Shown here: in pieces, positions 1 through 11,811 of the stretch
Layout: every line of letters begins with the position of its first letter
How positions within the stretch are numbered: the stretch's first letter is position 1
From: Tetrahymena thermophila SB210
Lineage: Eukaryota; Ciliophora; Oligohymenophorea; Hymenostomatida; Tetrahymenidae
NCBI RefSeq assembly: GCF_000189635.1
Contig: NW_002476227.1
Span: 62,001-126,000 of the forward strand
Length of the DNA: 64,000 nucleotides
Direction: 5' to 3'
The notes under the pieces: model-generated
What the model was told of the DNA's origin: nothing
Seen by the model: only the letters and a program-made list of their open reading frames with translations
Database searches by the model: none
Made by a program: the position numbers and the translations under genes

Positions 1-2
1 AT

Positions 3-1220
3 TTTTCAGAAAGCTTTGTTTGCAAATAAAAAATTATTAGCAAATACAATGAAATATCATGCAAATAAGAATTAAAAAACTCATTGCAGTTGATGATGGA
101 AGGTAATTAAAGTGGGTTAGAATAAATAGAAAACATTTTCAAAAAATCTTATGAAAAAAAAAGTGTGAACTAACAAATTTTATTAGATCAAATATAAAAG
201 TACAAAGCTAACTAAGAATTTCTTTAATTGAAATTTCCTAAAATTGTGTAAAAATAATTATTCTAAAATATTAAGCTAATAAAAAAGCATTTGCTTAACA
301 AAGTTTTATAACCAAATAAAAACTCTCTAGATTCATTCAAAGACTATTTTTCTGAATGCATTTGTGCCTCTAATCAAGATACTGATTATTTAAAAGAAAT
401 TTAATTATCCAATTAATAGTTTGAATTTCTTATATAAAATGCATAATTTCATATTTAAAAAAAATAACAATTAAGTAAATTAGATAAAAATAATTTAAAT
501 AATTAAAATAACAACATTATTGAGTAGCTTGAAAGAATAAATAAAGAACATAAAAATTTTGTTTCATAGTTTAATATAAAAGAATAATAATAATTTGAAA
601 ACCTAGTTGCTATGTACGAATTCGATATAGACGCCTCATAAAAATATCCATTTATAAAATCTCTCAAAGATGAATACAGTTAAAACAATTAAATCATAAA
701 GAAAAATAAAGAGGGATTAATAAAGATCAAATAAATTAATTCAAAGTGGGCTGTGTAATTTTTTACTGAAAAAGCAATAGATGCATCAAAAATGTATACA
801 ATCTAAATAGAAATAAAACCCTTTAAAGGTGAAGAAAATAGCTATAGAATAGCAATTGGATTTATTGAAATTTCACTATGTAATGAATAGTGGCTTGATT
901 AAGATATTTCATCTATTTCAAGCTTATATGTATCGAATTATAATAAAAATAAATTTACTCTAAATAAAAAAGGTATGCTCTTAAATAATAGTCTAATTAA
1001 TCATTCTGAATTGATGAGAAAATTAGAAATTTAGTTTTGTTTAAAACAAAAGTTTTTCTAAATAGCTGATTATCCTGGCTATAACAACATCACTTAAGCA
1101 AGGGGAGAAGAGATGCTTAGAAATTTAGATGGTTAGGAATATGTATTTGGAATGAAACACTATTCTGTAAAATCAATCAAGGTTTTGAAATTTACTGAAA
1201 AATTTATGCAAAAAAATTGA
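3..1220 (+). CDS. B-box-like coiled-coil protein, copy 1 (5' end outside window)
   Basis: The frame is open from the left edge to TGA at 1218-1220 (405 residues seen) when TAA/TAG are read as Gln. It aligns throughout with the complete paralogue at 4695-6287; the missing part is that protein's N-terminal zinc-binding segment and the start of its coiled coil. What is present is a long K/E/Q/N-rich helical region (about the first 230 residues) and a C-terminal globular domain sharing motifs such as FTLNKKGML and MKHYSVKSIKVLKFTE with the paralogue. No intron is needed. It lies tail-to-tail with the receptor gene at 2151-3080, the same arrangement as the second copy. The overall plan (zinc finger, coiled coil, C-terminal domain) recalls TRIM-like proteins, but I cannot assign a function. 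Confidence 0.85.
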
Positions 1221-1318
1221 AAATAATAATAATTCAAAATTTTTCTTTTAAATAGAATAAAAAATATCTAAATAAATTATTTTATTTATACAATTTAAAT
1301 AAGCAAAAATAAAGTAAG

Positions 1319-1354
<36 letters not shown>

Positions 1355-1530
1355 ACTTTTTTATGATTTGTTTTTTATTTTGGAAAATAGTATGTATTAT
1401 AAAATACTTTTTTTTATATTTATTTACAAGATTTTAATTAAATTGGTTTAAAAAAAGTGTTTTTTTAAATACAATAAAAAATATCTAATAAATTATTTTA
1501 TTTATACAATTTAAATAAGCAAAAATAAAG

Positions 1531-1586
<56 letters not shown>

Positions 1587-2150
1587 ACTTTTTTATGATT
1601 TGTTTTTTATTTTGGAAAATAGTATGTATTTTAAAAAAAATTTTTTTATTTTTACAAGATTTTAATTAAATTGGTTTAAAAAAAGTGTTTTTTTAAATAG
1701 AAGTATAAAATTCTTCAACAAAACTATTTTATTTATAATCCTTGAAAAAGGTGAAGCAAACATTTTTTCTTTTTTAAAAAAGATATTTCGATTTTACAAA
1801 TGAAGAAATATTTAACTGCTGTTTAAATGAAAAACTTAATTTAGTTTATAATGTTTATCTATTTTATATTTTTTAAAAATTGAAAAAATAATTTCATATG
1901 ATATTACATAATTTATAAACAAAAATTTATTACATATTTTTTATATTATTTACTTAAAATTATTTATTTTTTTTAAATAGATTTTTAAAACACAAGCTTT
2001 ACTGTAAATTTGACAATTAAAATAAAGTTAAAAAGTAAATATCAATATTTCAATCTAATTAAAAGTATGATTAAGAATTCCATAAAATTAAAATTTTTAT
2101 AGAACCTTAGTATATTTTTTAATTAATTTTTTTGAAGATTTTTTCAATTA
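1221..2150. repeat. Spacer with duplicated ~225-bp unit carrying (TATC)n microsatellites
   Basis: Two direct copies of a roughly 225-bp segment lie head to tail (about 1252-1475 and 1476-1697). Each holds the same AT-rich sequence around a tract of TATC repeats; the tract is about 35 nt at 1319-1354 and about 55 nt at 1531-1586. The homologous flank of the second gene pair (6288-6500) has one copy of the unit and no TATC tract. No gene is seen in the stretch. Confidence 0.85.
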
Positions 2151-3080
2151 TCATTCATTCATAGCTTCTCCTCCTTCATCAATACTCCAAAATCCAGAAA
2201 TAGAATCAGAATAAGGAGTTTTTTCTGATTCAATTAATTTGATTTCTTGCTTTTCACGCTTAGGGCAAAGATTAATTGAGAGGAATCCATAGACTATTGA
2301 GTTAAAAAATCCATTTAACACTCCAAGCTATAAGTCAAATTAATTAAGCCAATTAATTTAATCTCCATCTGTTGCTAACTCGTAAAACCTTTCAAACATT
2401 ATCCAAATCCATGAAATAATCAATATAGAGGGATATAGAATTAAACTTTTAATATTTACTAAATATATTTAATCTTTATTTTTGTAGAACTAGTATAAGA
2501 CTCTTAGTACAAAAAATAGTTCAAGAAATATAGTAGTTACAAACGGTATAAATGACAATACTATTTTTAATACCATCCCTGTTGTATCGTAAGACCCTTT
2601 ATCATAGCTCTTTACTATTAAAAAGCACATTACATCTTTCAAAGGTTCAGTGTGATCATAGTTACTAGTTATAAGAGGGATTGAGGATATTATAAGAGGT
2701 AAAGCCATAGTAAATTTTGAATAGTGTATTATAGGGTTTTTAAATTTTATTTATTTTTTTCTTATGAAATATGAATAAAGCACCCAAGAAATCACAAGAG
2801 AGCTAAAAAACATTCCATTTGTTCCTAAAAGCTTCACAAATCCTTAAATCTTACAAACAACATCTCCGATTTATGCATTTTAATCGATAAGTAGATATAG
2901 TAAGGGACATAAGTAATTAAAGCTCAATATGAAATCAAATATGAAGATCGAAAAAACTAACTTAAAAGCATAAGTCCTAGACTCCTAAGAATAAAAAAAA
3001 TAGAATATCAGAATTCCAGTTGATGTGCAAGATAAAAGCGAACAGAGGAATAAAGAAATTATTTCAAAATTTTCACCCAT
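2151..3080 (-). CDS. Seven-transmembrane receptor-like protein, copy 1
   Basis: An intronless frame of 309 residues (ATG at 3078-3080, TGA at 2151-2153). Seven hydrophobic segments can be counted: about residues 7-29, 36-62, 76-106, 120-145, 165-195, 210-235 and 250-275. A Cys at the start of TM3 (DVVCKIQG) and one before TM5 (DVMCFLIV) could form the usual GPCR disulfide, and TM7 ends NSIVYGF, an NPxxY-like motif. The layout fits the cAMP-receptor/secretin-like GPCRs known in ciliates and Dictyostelium; the ligand is unknown. The short hydrophilic tail ends in acidic and Ser-rich sequence. It faces the B-box-like gene at 3-1220 tail to tail and is close to identical to copy 2 (6978-7907). 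Family assignment is by topology, not by a search. Confidence 0.8.
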
Positions 3081-4694
3081 TTACTATTTAAAAGAGGTTT
3101 GTTTAATTAGCTTACTTATTTACTTATGATTTTTTTGAGCAATATCTTAATTTAAAAATTGTTATAAAATAGATAAATTAATTGACAGATAATTAGAAAA
3201 ATTGATAAATTTTTCAATTTCATGTCATTTATTAAAATCTTATATTTCAAAACTTTTATTTATATAGTGTAAGAAATACACTTTTTCTAGTTCATTATTA
3301 TCATTTTTACTTTTAAGTATTAAATTCATCTCATAAAAAATTATAAATATTATTACTTCATTAACTTTAGTATTTTAATCCTGATTTCAAATATTTTTAT
3401 TCTTTTAAATTGTTCTATGGTTGGTTTCTAAGTAGTTATAATGATTATGAATATTATTATTATTATTTTATCAATATTTAGTAAAATAAATATTTGATTT
3501 CGGATAATATTATTAATTTTTTGAATAAAAAAATATAAATTGATACTTTATTTTTATATTAAAATATATGCTGAATAGTTAACTGAAATATTTTTTTGTT
3601 ATAAAAATCTGCAATTTACTGATTCAATTAAACTGTAATAAATATAATTTATTTGAAAAGAAAGAAACAGTTATTTTAAGATCCTCTATTAGAAATTCTG
3701 TTAAATAGATAAGCTTTTCTTCTTTAAATTATTTCATTTGAACAGTGATTTGTTAAAATAGAATATCATTTTTATTTCTCATTCTCCAATATTTTTCAAA
3801 TATTTGATTTAAATATCAGTTTGTATATTTGCTCTAAGTTTCTTCATTTATGCTACCTCTTTAAAAATTGAGCCACTATTAAGATTTTTCATTTTAAATT
3901 TCAGCTAATTTATCCTGAAAATCTGTGATTGAAACTTGATTGTTCTATATTCAAAAATAAATATGATATTATTTATTTTTTTAATTTTTTAAAATGACTT
4001 TTTAAAACTTTCTAGATAGTGTGCATGGAAAGATTCTATACAACTATTAGATTTTGTAAAGAATTTTTCAAAATTATTATCCTTTTATATAGCTGTTCCT
4101 GCATTTCAAATATCACCAACAATATTTTTGATATTTTAAATAATTATTAATATTTTTATATGTTGTTATAAAATTTAGTGTATGTAGCCTTGAAAAAGGC
4201 AGTACCCTATGTTACTATATATATTGATATAATTGTTTTTTTGTTTCTTTTTTTTACTATTTAATTGAATAAAATAGCTATTATAAAAATTTTAATTTGT
4301 TGCTCTTTATTTAAATATATTTTCTTGATTAATATAGACACAGAATCTATTCATAATATATAAATTTATCTTTTTTATGATTAGCTTTACTTATCTCTTT
4401 TATTTAGGTATAAAATTAAAAAAAGATATTTTATTTTTAATGATTTATTTATTTTTAAATTTCCACTCTAATTCATAAAGTTATTCATTCTAATCGTCAT
4501 CCGAATGTTCTTATTTGAAATATATCATGAGTTTAAGATTTAAATTTAATAATTTTATTTATTTTTAATGATATTAGAATCGATTACAAGTTTAATTGGG
4601 GAAAATAAATAGTTCTAATTAATTTATTGTTATTTTTATTGAATATAAAAAAATTATTAATCAAGAAAAAGGAACAAAGTAAAGATTTAAAAAA
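3081..4694. other. Intergenic spacer, partly duplicated, with a small hairpin
   Basis: No gene is seen. About 3081-3660 matches 7908-8565 and belongs to the duplicated block. A perfect short hairpin with a GAAA loop is at 4187-4200 and is listed separately. The rest is AT-rich sequence, presumably holding promoters for the divergent receptor and B-box-like genes. Confidence 0.6.
4187..4206 (+). other. Small hairpin (GCCTT-GAAA-AAGGC) followed by AGTACC
   Basis: A 5-bp perfect stem closed by a GNRA-type GAAA tetraloop occupies 4187-4200, followed by AGTACC. Nearly the same 19-20 nt recur at 59697-59715 with one base deleted from the stem. The surroundings are otherwise unrelated and very AT-rich. 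It may be a piece of a structured RNA or a dispersed repeat; the function is unknown. Confidence 0.4.
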
Positions 4695-6287
4695 ATGATT
4701 TAAGTAGAAAATTAAGAAATAAATTAAATGCCTAAATGCAAAACTCATAAGGGACTTCCTTTATTGTTTTTAAATACAGAACTTTCATCTGAAAAAAAAT
4801 AAGTAGCTTTATGTGCGAGATGCATGGGATCTAGTTTTACGAAAGGGAAAGATTTATTATATTTGGGTGATATATCTGAATTGAATGATTCTGATGTTTT
4901 AAATAATTGGCCTGTTTTAGAAGACTAAAACATATTATAAACTTTAAAAGGCATTCTTGAATAAAAGGAAGATTAAGAAGACTATTTGCTAATCTTAGAA
5001 TAGTTCATCGATGACATGCAAAGTAAAATAAACTAAAAGCTAATAAAAATGAAAAAAGCTGTGATCAATTAATTTTCAGAAAGCTTTATTTAGAAATAAA
5101 AACTTATTAACAAATACAATGAAATATCATGTAAATAAGAATTAAAAAACTCATTGCAGCTAATGGTGGAGGATAATTAAAAGGGCTTAGAATAAATAGA
5201 AAACATCATCAAAACATCTTATGAAACAAAGAGTGAAAACTAATAAATTTTAAAAGATCATATCCAAAAGTACTAAGCTAACTAATAATTTCTATAATTA
5301 AAATTCCCTAAAATTGTAGAAAAATAATTATTTTAAAAACTTAAGCTAATAAAAAAGCATTTGCTTAGCTAAGTATTAAACCAAAGTAAAGACTCTCTAG
5401 ATTTATTCAAAGACTATCTTTCTCAATCTACTTCTACCTTTTATCAAGATATTGATTAATTAAAAGAAGTTTAATTTTCTTAATTATCCAATTAATAGAT
5501 TGAATTTCTATTATAAACTGCATAGTTTCATTTATAAAGAAATGAGCAATTAAGTAAATTAGATAAAAATAACTTAATAAATTAAAATTTAGGTATTGTT
5601 AGCGAAATTGAAAGAATAAATAAAGAACTTAAAAATCTTGTTTCATAATTTGAAGCAAAAGAATAATAATAATTTGAAAAGATACTTGCTAAGTAAAAAA
5701 TAGAAGTAGACGCTTCATAAAAGTACTCATTTTTAAAATCTCTGAAAGATTAATACAGCTAAATAACATAAAATAAGGATGGAATTTTAAAGATCAAACA
5801 AAAGAATACATAGTCTCCAGCGTAATTTTTTACTAAAATAGCAATAGATGAATCTAAAAAGTATACAATCTAAATAGATATAAAACCCTTTAAAGGTTTA
5901 GAAAATAATTATCTAATAGCAATTGGATTTCTTAAAAAACATAAATGCCATGATGTGTGGCTTGATGATGATAGCTAATCTATTTCTAAATTATACGTAT
6001 CAAATGATGAAAAAAATAAATTTACTCTAAATAAAAAAGGCATGCTCTTTAATAATAATCTTATTAATCGTTCTGAATTGATGAGAAAACTAGAAATTTA
6101 GTTTTGCTTAAAAGAAAGGTTTTTCTAAATAGCTGATTATCCTGACTATAATAACATCACATAAGCGAAGGTAGAAGAGATGGTTAGATATATTGATGGC
6201 TAAGAATATCTATTTACTATGAAACACTTTTCTGTAAAATCAATCAAGGTTTTGAGATTCACTGAAGGAATTATGGACAAAAATTGA
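4695..6287 (+). CDS. B-box-like coiled-coil protein, copy 2 (complete)
   Basis: An intronless frame of 530 residues from ATG at 4695 to TGA at 6285-6287; a second in-frame ATG lies 33 nt downstream. Near the N-terminus is a CxxH (residues 15-18) and CxxC (40-43) pair resembling half of a B-box zinc site. A long K/E/Q-rich region follows (about residues 90-370) with coiled-coil character, then a C-terminal globular domain of about 150 residues. This is a TRIM-like order without a recognisable RING. A related protein at 21261-22649 shares the layout. The gene pairs tail-to-tail with the receptor at 6978-7907, as copy 1 does at 1-3 kb, showing that the two genes were duplicated together. Function unknown; zinc binding is inferred from the Cys/His pattern. 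Confidence 0.88.
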
Positions 6288-6977
6288 AAATAATTAAGCG
6301 TTTTTCTCTTAAAAAAAATAAAAAATATCTAAATAGATTATCTTATTTATACAATTTAAATAAACATACATCAAGTTTGTATCAATCGTTTTTGATTTGT
6401 CTTTTCTTTGGAAATTAGTATTATTTTTTTATACTTTTATTTATTTAAAAAACTTAAATAAATTTGCTCAAAAAAAGTGTTTTTAAACATAATTATAAAA
6501 TTCTTCAACAAAGTTATTTTATTTATACTCCAATTATTTAAAATAAAAGGAGAAGTAAAAATTTTTTCTTAATAAAAAAGATATTTCGATTTTACAAATA
6601 AAGCAATCTATTTTTATAAATTTTTTTAAAAATATTTAATTTCTGTTTAAATTGATTAAATTAAAAATGTTTATCCATTTCATATTTAAAAATAATTTTT
6701 AAAATAACTTGGTATGTCATAACATAATTTATAGACACAAATTTATAACTTTTACATTAATATTTTTTATATTATTTACTTAACATTATTTATTTTATTA
6801 AAGTAGATTTTTTTAAAAAACACAAGCTTTACTTTAAGTAAGTTTTCCAATTAAAACAAAGTTAAAAAGTAAATATCAAGATTTCAATCTGATTAAAACT
6901 ATGATTAAGAATACCATAAAATGAAAAATTTTTTAGAACCATAGTTTTTTTTTAATTAACTATTTTTGAAGATTTTT
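6288..6977. other. Convergent intergenic spacer of the second gene pair
   Basis: AT-rich spacer between the two 3' ends. It matches 1221-2150 but has a single copy of the unit duplicated there and no TATC tract. No gene seen. Confidence 0.6.
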
Positions 6978-7907
6978 TCAATTATCACATGTTTCTCCTT
7001 CTTCATAAATACTCGAAAATCCAGAAATAGAATCAGAATAAGGAGTTTTTTCTGATTCAATTAATTTAATTTCTGATTTTTCTAAACTATGGCAAAGATT
7101 TATTGAGAGAAATCCGTAGACTATTGAGTTAAAAAATCCATTTAATACTCCAAGCTGTAAGTCAAATGAATTTAGCCAATTAATTTAATCTCCATCTGTA
7201 ACTAACTCATAAAACCTTTCAAACATAATCCAAATCCATGAAATAATCAATATAGAGGGATATAGAATTAAATTTTTAATATTTACTAAATATACCTAAT
7301 CATTATTTATGTAGAATTAGTATAGGATTCTAAGTACAAAAAATAGTTCAAGAAATATAGTAGTAACAAAAGGTATAAATGACAATGCTATTTTTAAAAC
7401 CATCCCTGTAGTATCGTAAGATCCTTCATCATAGCTCTTTACAATTAAAAAGCACATCACATCTTTCAAGGGTTCAGTATGATCATAGTTGCCAGTTATA
7501 AGAGGTATTAAGGATATAATAAGAGGTAAAGCAATAGTAAATTTTGAGTAGTGTATTATTGGGTTTTTATATTTTATTTATTTTTTTCTTATGAAATATG
7601 AATACAGCACCCAAGAAATCACAAGAGAGCTAAAAAACATTCCATTTGTTGCTAATAGCTTTACAAATCCTTAAATCTTACAAACAACATCTCCAATTTT
7701 TGCATTTTAATCAATAAGAAGATATAATAAGGGACATAAGTAATCAAAGCTCAGTATGAAATCAAATATGAAGATCGAAAAAACTAACTTAAAGGCATAA
7801 GTCCTAGATTGTTAAGAGTAGAAAAAATAAAATATCAAAATTCCAGTTGATGTGCAAGATAAAATGGAACAAAGTAATAAAGAAATTGTTTCATATTTTT
7901 CACCCAT
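6978..7907 (-). CDS. Seven-transmembrane receptor-like protein, copy 2
   Basis: An intronless frame of 309 residues, the same length as copy 1 and very similar along its whole length, with the same seven hydrophobic segments and the same TM3 and extracellular-loop cysteines. The main divergence is at the C-terminus, where copy 2 ends in Glu-Glu-Gly-Glu-Thr-Cys-Asp-Asn. The start codon is chosen by alignment with copies 1 and 3, which all begin Met-Gly. The gene lies tail-to-tail with the complete B-box-like gene. Likely a G-protein-coupled receptor of the ciliate cAMP-receptor-like group; the ligand cannot be told from sequence. Confidence 0.8.
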
Positions 7908-9867
7908 TTCACTCTTTAAAAAGTTTGCTTAATTAAATTACTTATTTATATATGATTTTTTGAGGAATTTCTTTAATTTAAAAATTTATTAAAAAGTAGA
8001 TATATTGATTGACTGATATATAGATAGAAAAATAGAAAGACAAAGAAAAAAATAGAAAGATAGATATCAGAAAAAATCAAAACAATTTACAATTTCAGAT
8101 AATTAAATAAAAACCTTATATTTCAAAATTGTTATTTATAAAGAGTAATAAATACACTTTTTGGAATTAATTTTTATTTTTTTTTCTTTAAAGTGTAAGA
8201 TTCATTTCATCAAAAATTATAAATAAGATTACTCTTTTAATTATAATTTTTAACCATTATATTAAATATTTTTATTTTTTAAATAATATCTATGGTTTCT
8301 AAGTAGCCATAATCAATATGATTATTATTTTTATCAATATTTTTCTAAAATAAATATTTGATTTAAGCTAATCTTATTAATTTTTAGAATAAAGAAATAT
8401 AAATTCACTCTTATCATTTTAATATTTTATTTTTATATAAAATTATATTATTTATTTACCAAGCTAAAAAATTTACTGAGAAGTTTTTTTTTCTTTTAAA
8501 AATCTTCTATTTTCTGATTCAATAAAACTGTAATAAATATAATTTATTTGTAATGAAACAAAGTTTATTGTAATTTTATCTCTTTCTTATTAAAAATATC
8601 CTTTTAATAAACACATTTTTATTAGCTATGAATTCATTATTTATGAATTAATTTATTTATTCCTTTTATTAGTAATTATGTTATCCTTAGTTTCAAATTA
8701 GATTTGTGATTCTTGAATACTTATATATATTCTTCTTTTTCTTCTTTTTGAATTGTATCGCTTGATAAATTGCTTAATAATTATTCTTCTCAATGATTTT
8801 CTAGAAATTCTTTTAATATAACTTCTCTATCTGTTTATAAATTAATCCTAAATTTATCAAAGATATAGATAATATAAACCTTATTAAGAAATTTCTTTAA
8901 TTTTAAAAAGTTATTTAAACAAACAATTTTTATTTCTTTTTTACTTATTTTTTTATGTATTAGTACATTTTCTTAATTATTTAAATTAATCCCACTTTCC
9001 TTAAATGAACTAATTACTAAATTATATCAATCAAATCCCATGCTTCAATTGCTAATATTAATACACAAAAATTGCTTTATAATAATATCCTTTTTCTATA
9101 GATTATTTGTTTATAACCCTTATTAAGTTAACCCATCATTAAAAAGGTAATTTATTTTTTCTTCAATAGGCTAATAGAAAAATTAATGAGTTGAAGTAGT
9201 CTTTTTGCGCATGGAATTTTGATAGATAATTTCACTTTAAATAATTTTTTATTAGAAAATAAATTAATTTTATCTTTAGTTTCTTCAGATTTGTAGATTT
9301 GTATGATGAAAATGGATCTAAAATTAGAATTTGGATTTATTAAATTCAAATTACAATTTAAAAATAATTTTATCTAATCATTTTTAGGCTAACTTTTAAT
9401 TCATCCAATTTTCACTATTAATACTTACAAATAAATTTGTTGGTAAGTAAAATATGATATTACCTATTTCTAGAAAAAATAAATTTTAATATAAAAATTT
9501 AGAAATTGAATTTTAATTAATTTTAATTTTATATTATTTAAAAACAAATAAATAAATAAATAAATAATATTGGTAATTTATAATCTTAAGAAATTATAAC
9601 TAAATTTATTATTGCTCTTTTTTAGCTCATTTTATATTTTAATTAGGACTATATGCTTGAAATATTTTAAATACAAGTACTTTAATACTCCATATAAAAA
9701 TATATTAATCTCCAACCATATGTGTTAAAATGTTTTATTTGATTTATCTAAAAAATAATGATAATCAATATTTTTTATCCTTTTTAAAAACATTTTATGA
9801 TTTAATGTTAGAAAAACTTAAATAGAGGGTGATCATCAATTTTCTAAATTTTAGTATTTTATCTTAA
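7908..9867. other. Spacer: end of duplicated block, then non-genic AT-rich DNA
   Basis: Up to about 8565 the sequence matches the region upstream of receptor copy 1. Beyond that it is unique, apart from a decayed-looking minus-strand coding stretch at about 8640-9150 (separate entry) and a short (AAAT)n run near 9545-9570. Confidence 0.55.
8640..9150 (-). pseudogene. Possible decayed coding stretch, minus strand
   Basis: One minus-strand frame has protein-like composition (Lys/Glu-rich helical sequence such as TIQKEEKEEYIQVFKNHKS) but is interrupted several times, and no frame is open across it with a credible start. It looks like a degraded gene or gene fragment. I do not recognise the family, and chance composition in AT-rich DNA cannot be excluded. 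Confidence 0.25.
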
Positions 9868-9938
9868 GCACCGATGGTTTAGTGGTAGAATAGAGCGTTG
9901 CCATCGCTTTGACCCGGGTTCGATTCCCGGTCGGTGCA
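9868..9938 (+). tRNA. tRNA-Gly (GCC)
   Basis: A full cloverleaf can be drawn: a 7-bp acceptor stem (GCACCGA with TCGGTGC), D arm GTTTAGTGGTAGAAT, anticodon stem GAGCG/CGCTT with loop TTGCCAT giving anticodon GCC, and a T arm with stem CCGGG/CCCGG around TTCGATT, with discriminator A at 9938. It closely follows the eukaryotic tRNA-Gly(GCC) consensus and carries intact A-box and B-box promoter elements. There is no intron and no encoded CCA. A run of five T follows directly (9939-9943), a normal RNA polymerase III terminator. It is the only GC-balanced stretch for kilobases and the only RNA gene recognised here. Confidence 0.97.
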
Positions 9939-9943
9939 TTTTT
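9939..9943 (+). terminator. Pol III terminator of tRNA-Gly
   Basis: TTTTT directly after the tRNA 3' end. Confidence 0.85.
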
Positions 9944-10884
9944 TATTTTAATTTTTCAAAAAAGCTTTTTGAATTATAAGCATAAAAGCTTTCAAATTAA
10001 AATGATATTATTAAAGAAATCAAGCCTCTTTTAGCATTAATATTTCAATATTTAATCAAAAATTGTATCATTAAATTAATGTTTATTTCTTTTTTCCTAT
10101 TTTATTTAATTAGTAAAATGATTAATAAATATTTTAAAGTTCAAATAATAAAATAAAATAATAGGAAATCGCTTTATTTTTTTAATCTAAATATATTTTA
10201 AATATTAAATAAAACATTTGTTACCAATCAATTACCTTGCAATTTTAATTTTTTCCTAAAAACAATTTTTGTTGAATACTTCTATTTTCTTTTTTACATG
10301 TTCATAATAGTAATTTAAAATTTTTAATCCAACATTTCCTTTCTTAAGCTCAATTAAAATTATATTTTTAAAATAATTTGATAAACAATCTAAAATATTT
10401 TTAATTTAATTTTGTTTTAATTTGTATGTAGAGTAATATTTATAAAATTTTTAATAAAAAAACATATTTTTATAAACAAACTCAACATAAAACATTTATA
10501 TTATTTAATGAATATTTTATAAATATAAAGATGAAAATAGATTTTTTTATTTATTTACGAGATATAGAGCCCGTTTTTAGTTTATAGCTAAAATTTAAAA
10601 CAAGTTTATTATCTTGAAAACATAAATATGAACCTTTAATTAATTATAAAATTGTATATTTGCTCTGAAATGAAACCACAAATTATTCGCTTTAATTTAT
10701 TAAAATAGTATTATAATCTTCAATCACAATTAATACAATTTTAATCTTTTTAGTTTTAATATATTTTAATAAAACATAAAAATAAAATTGAAATCGTATT
10801 TTTGATCTATTAATGAGCAAAGAAAAGTAAGCTTAATTTTTTCAAATTCGATAATTTTATTTTCTTATTTTTTAGTATCATATT
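9944..10884. other. AT-rich spacer
   Basis: No gene, RNA or repeat recognised between the tRNA and the third receptor gene. Confidence 0.6.
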
Positions 10885-11811
10885 TCATTACACACTTATT
10901 TGATCCAGACTCTAAGCAAAGTGTTCTGATTATTTGCTTGATATTAAAGATTCATTTTATGACTTAGGTTATAAGTCAGACTATTTTTCTTTGTAGCATA
11001 TATTTAAGGAAAAAAATCCATATACTATAGAGTTAATAAATCCATTTAGCACTCCTAGCTATAAATCAAATTAATGTAACCAGTCTATAGACTATCCTCC
11101 AGTAACCAGCTCATAAAATCTTTCAAACATGATCCATATCCATAGCAGTATTAAAATAACAGGGTATAATATTAAGCTTTTTATATTTACTATATTTTAT
11201 TAATCCTTGTTTTTGTGGAAATCATACAATATTCTTATTACAAAAAATAGTTCAAAAGAAATAGAAGCAATAAAAGGAATAAATGATAGCACTATTTTCA
11301 AGATTATTCCAGTTGTATCTTTTGATTAACCATCATATTTTCTCACAATAAGAAAACACATAATTTCACTCATTGGCTCAGTGTGACCATAGTTATTTGT
11401 TATGAAAGGAATTATTGCTATTAAGGTAGGAAGAAAGAAAGTAAATTTACAATAGTGCAAAATCGGATTCTTATAACTTACATGTCTTTTTTTAATAAAA
11501 TAAGAGTATAGTACCCAAGAAATTATTAAAGAGCTAAAAAACATGCCGTTTGTTGCTAAAAGTTTTAAAAAGGCTTACAATTTACATGTAGAATCATTTA
11601 AATAAGCACTCGAATCTATTGCAAGATAGAGTATAGGAGTCAAGTAATTAAAACTTAGAACAAAATCAAAAAAAAATATTGGAAAAACTAGTTTAAAAGC
11701 ATATGTTCTAGAATATCTGTTAAATAAAAAATAAGCTATGAGGAATCCTGTTGAAATCCAAGATAAAAGTGAACATATTAATAATGAAATCATCTAGAAG
11801 TTATTGCCCAT
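10885..11811 (-). CDS. Seven-transmembrane receptor-like protein, copy 3 (diverged)
   Basis: An intronless frame of 308 residues (ATG at 11809-11811, TGA at 10885-10887). It aligns with copies 1 and 2 from the N-terminus (Met-Gly-Asn-Asn-Phe) to TM7, with the same seven segments, the same pair of putative disulfide cysteines and the TM7 motif NSIVYGF. It is clearly more diverged than copies 1 and 2 are from each other. The cytoplasmic tail is Gln/Ser-rich and unrelated to theirs. No B-box-like partner lies beside it, so it predates or escaped the pair duplication. Likely a GPCR of the same group; function not assignable. Confidence 0.8.

Noticed and set aside
3091-3105. Near-match to the Tetrahymena chromosome breakage sequence (TAAACCAACCTCTTT, on the minus strand)
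   Set aside because: One mismatch in the C-rich core, no conservation in the duplicated block at 7.9 kb, and intact genes on both sides; most likely chance.
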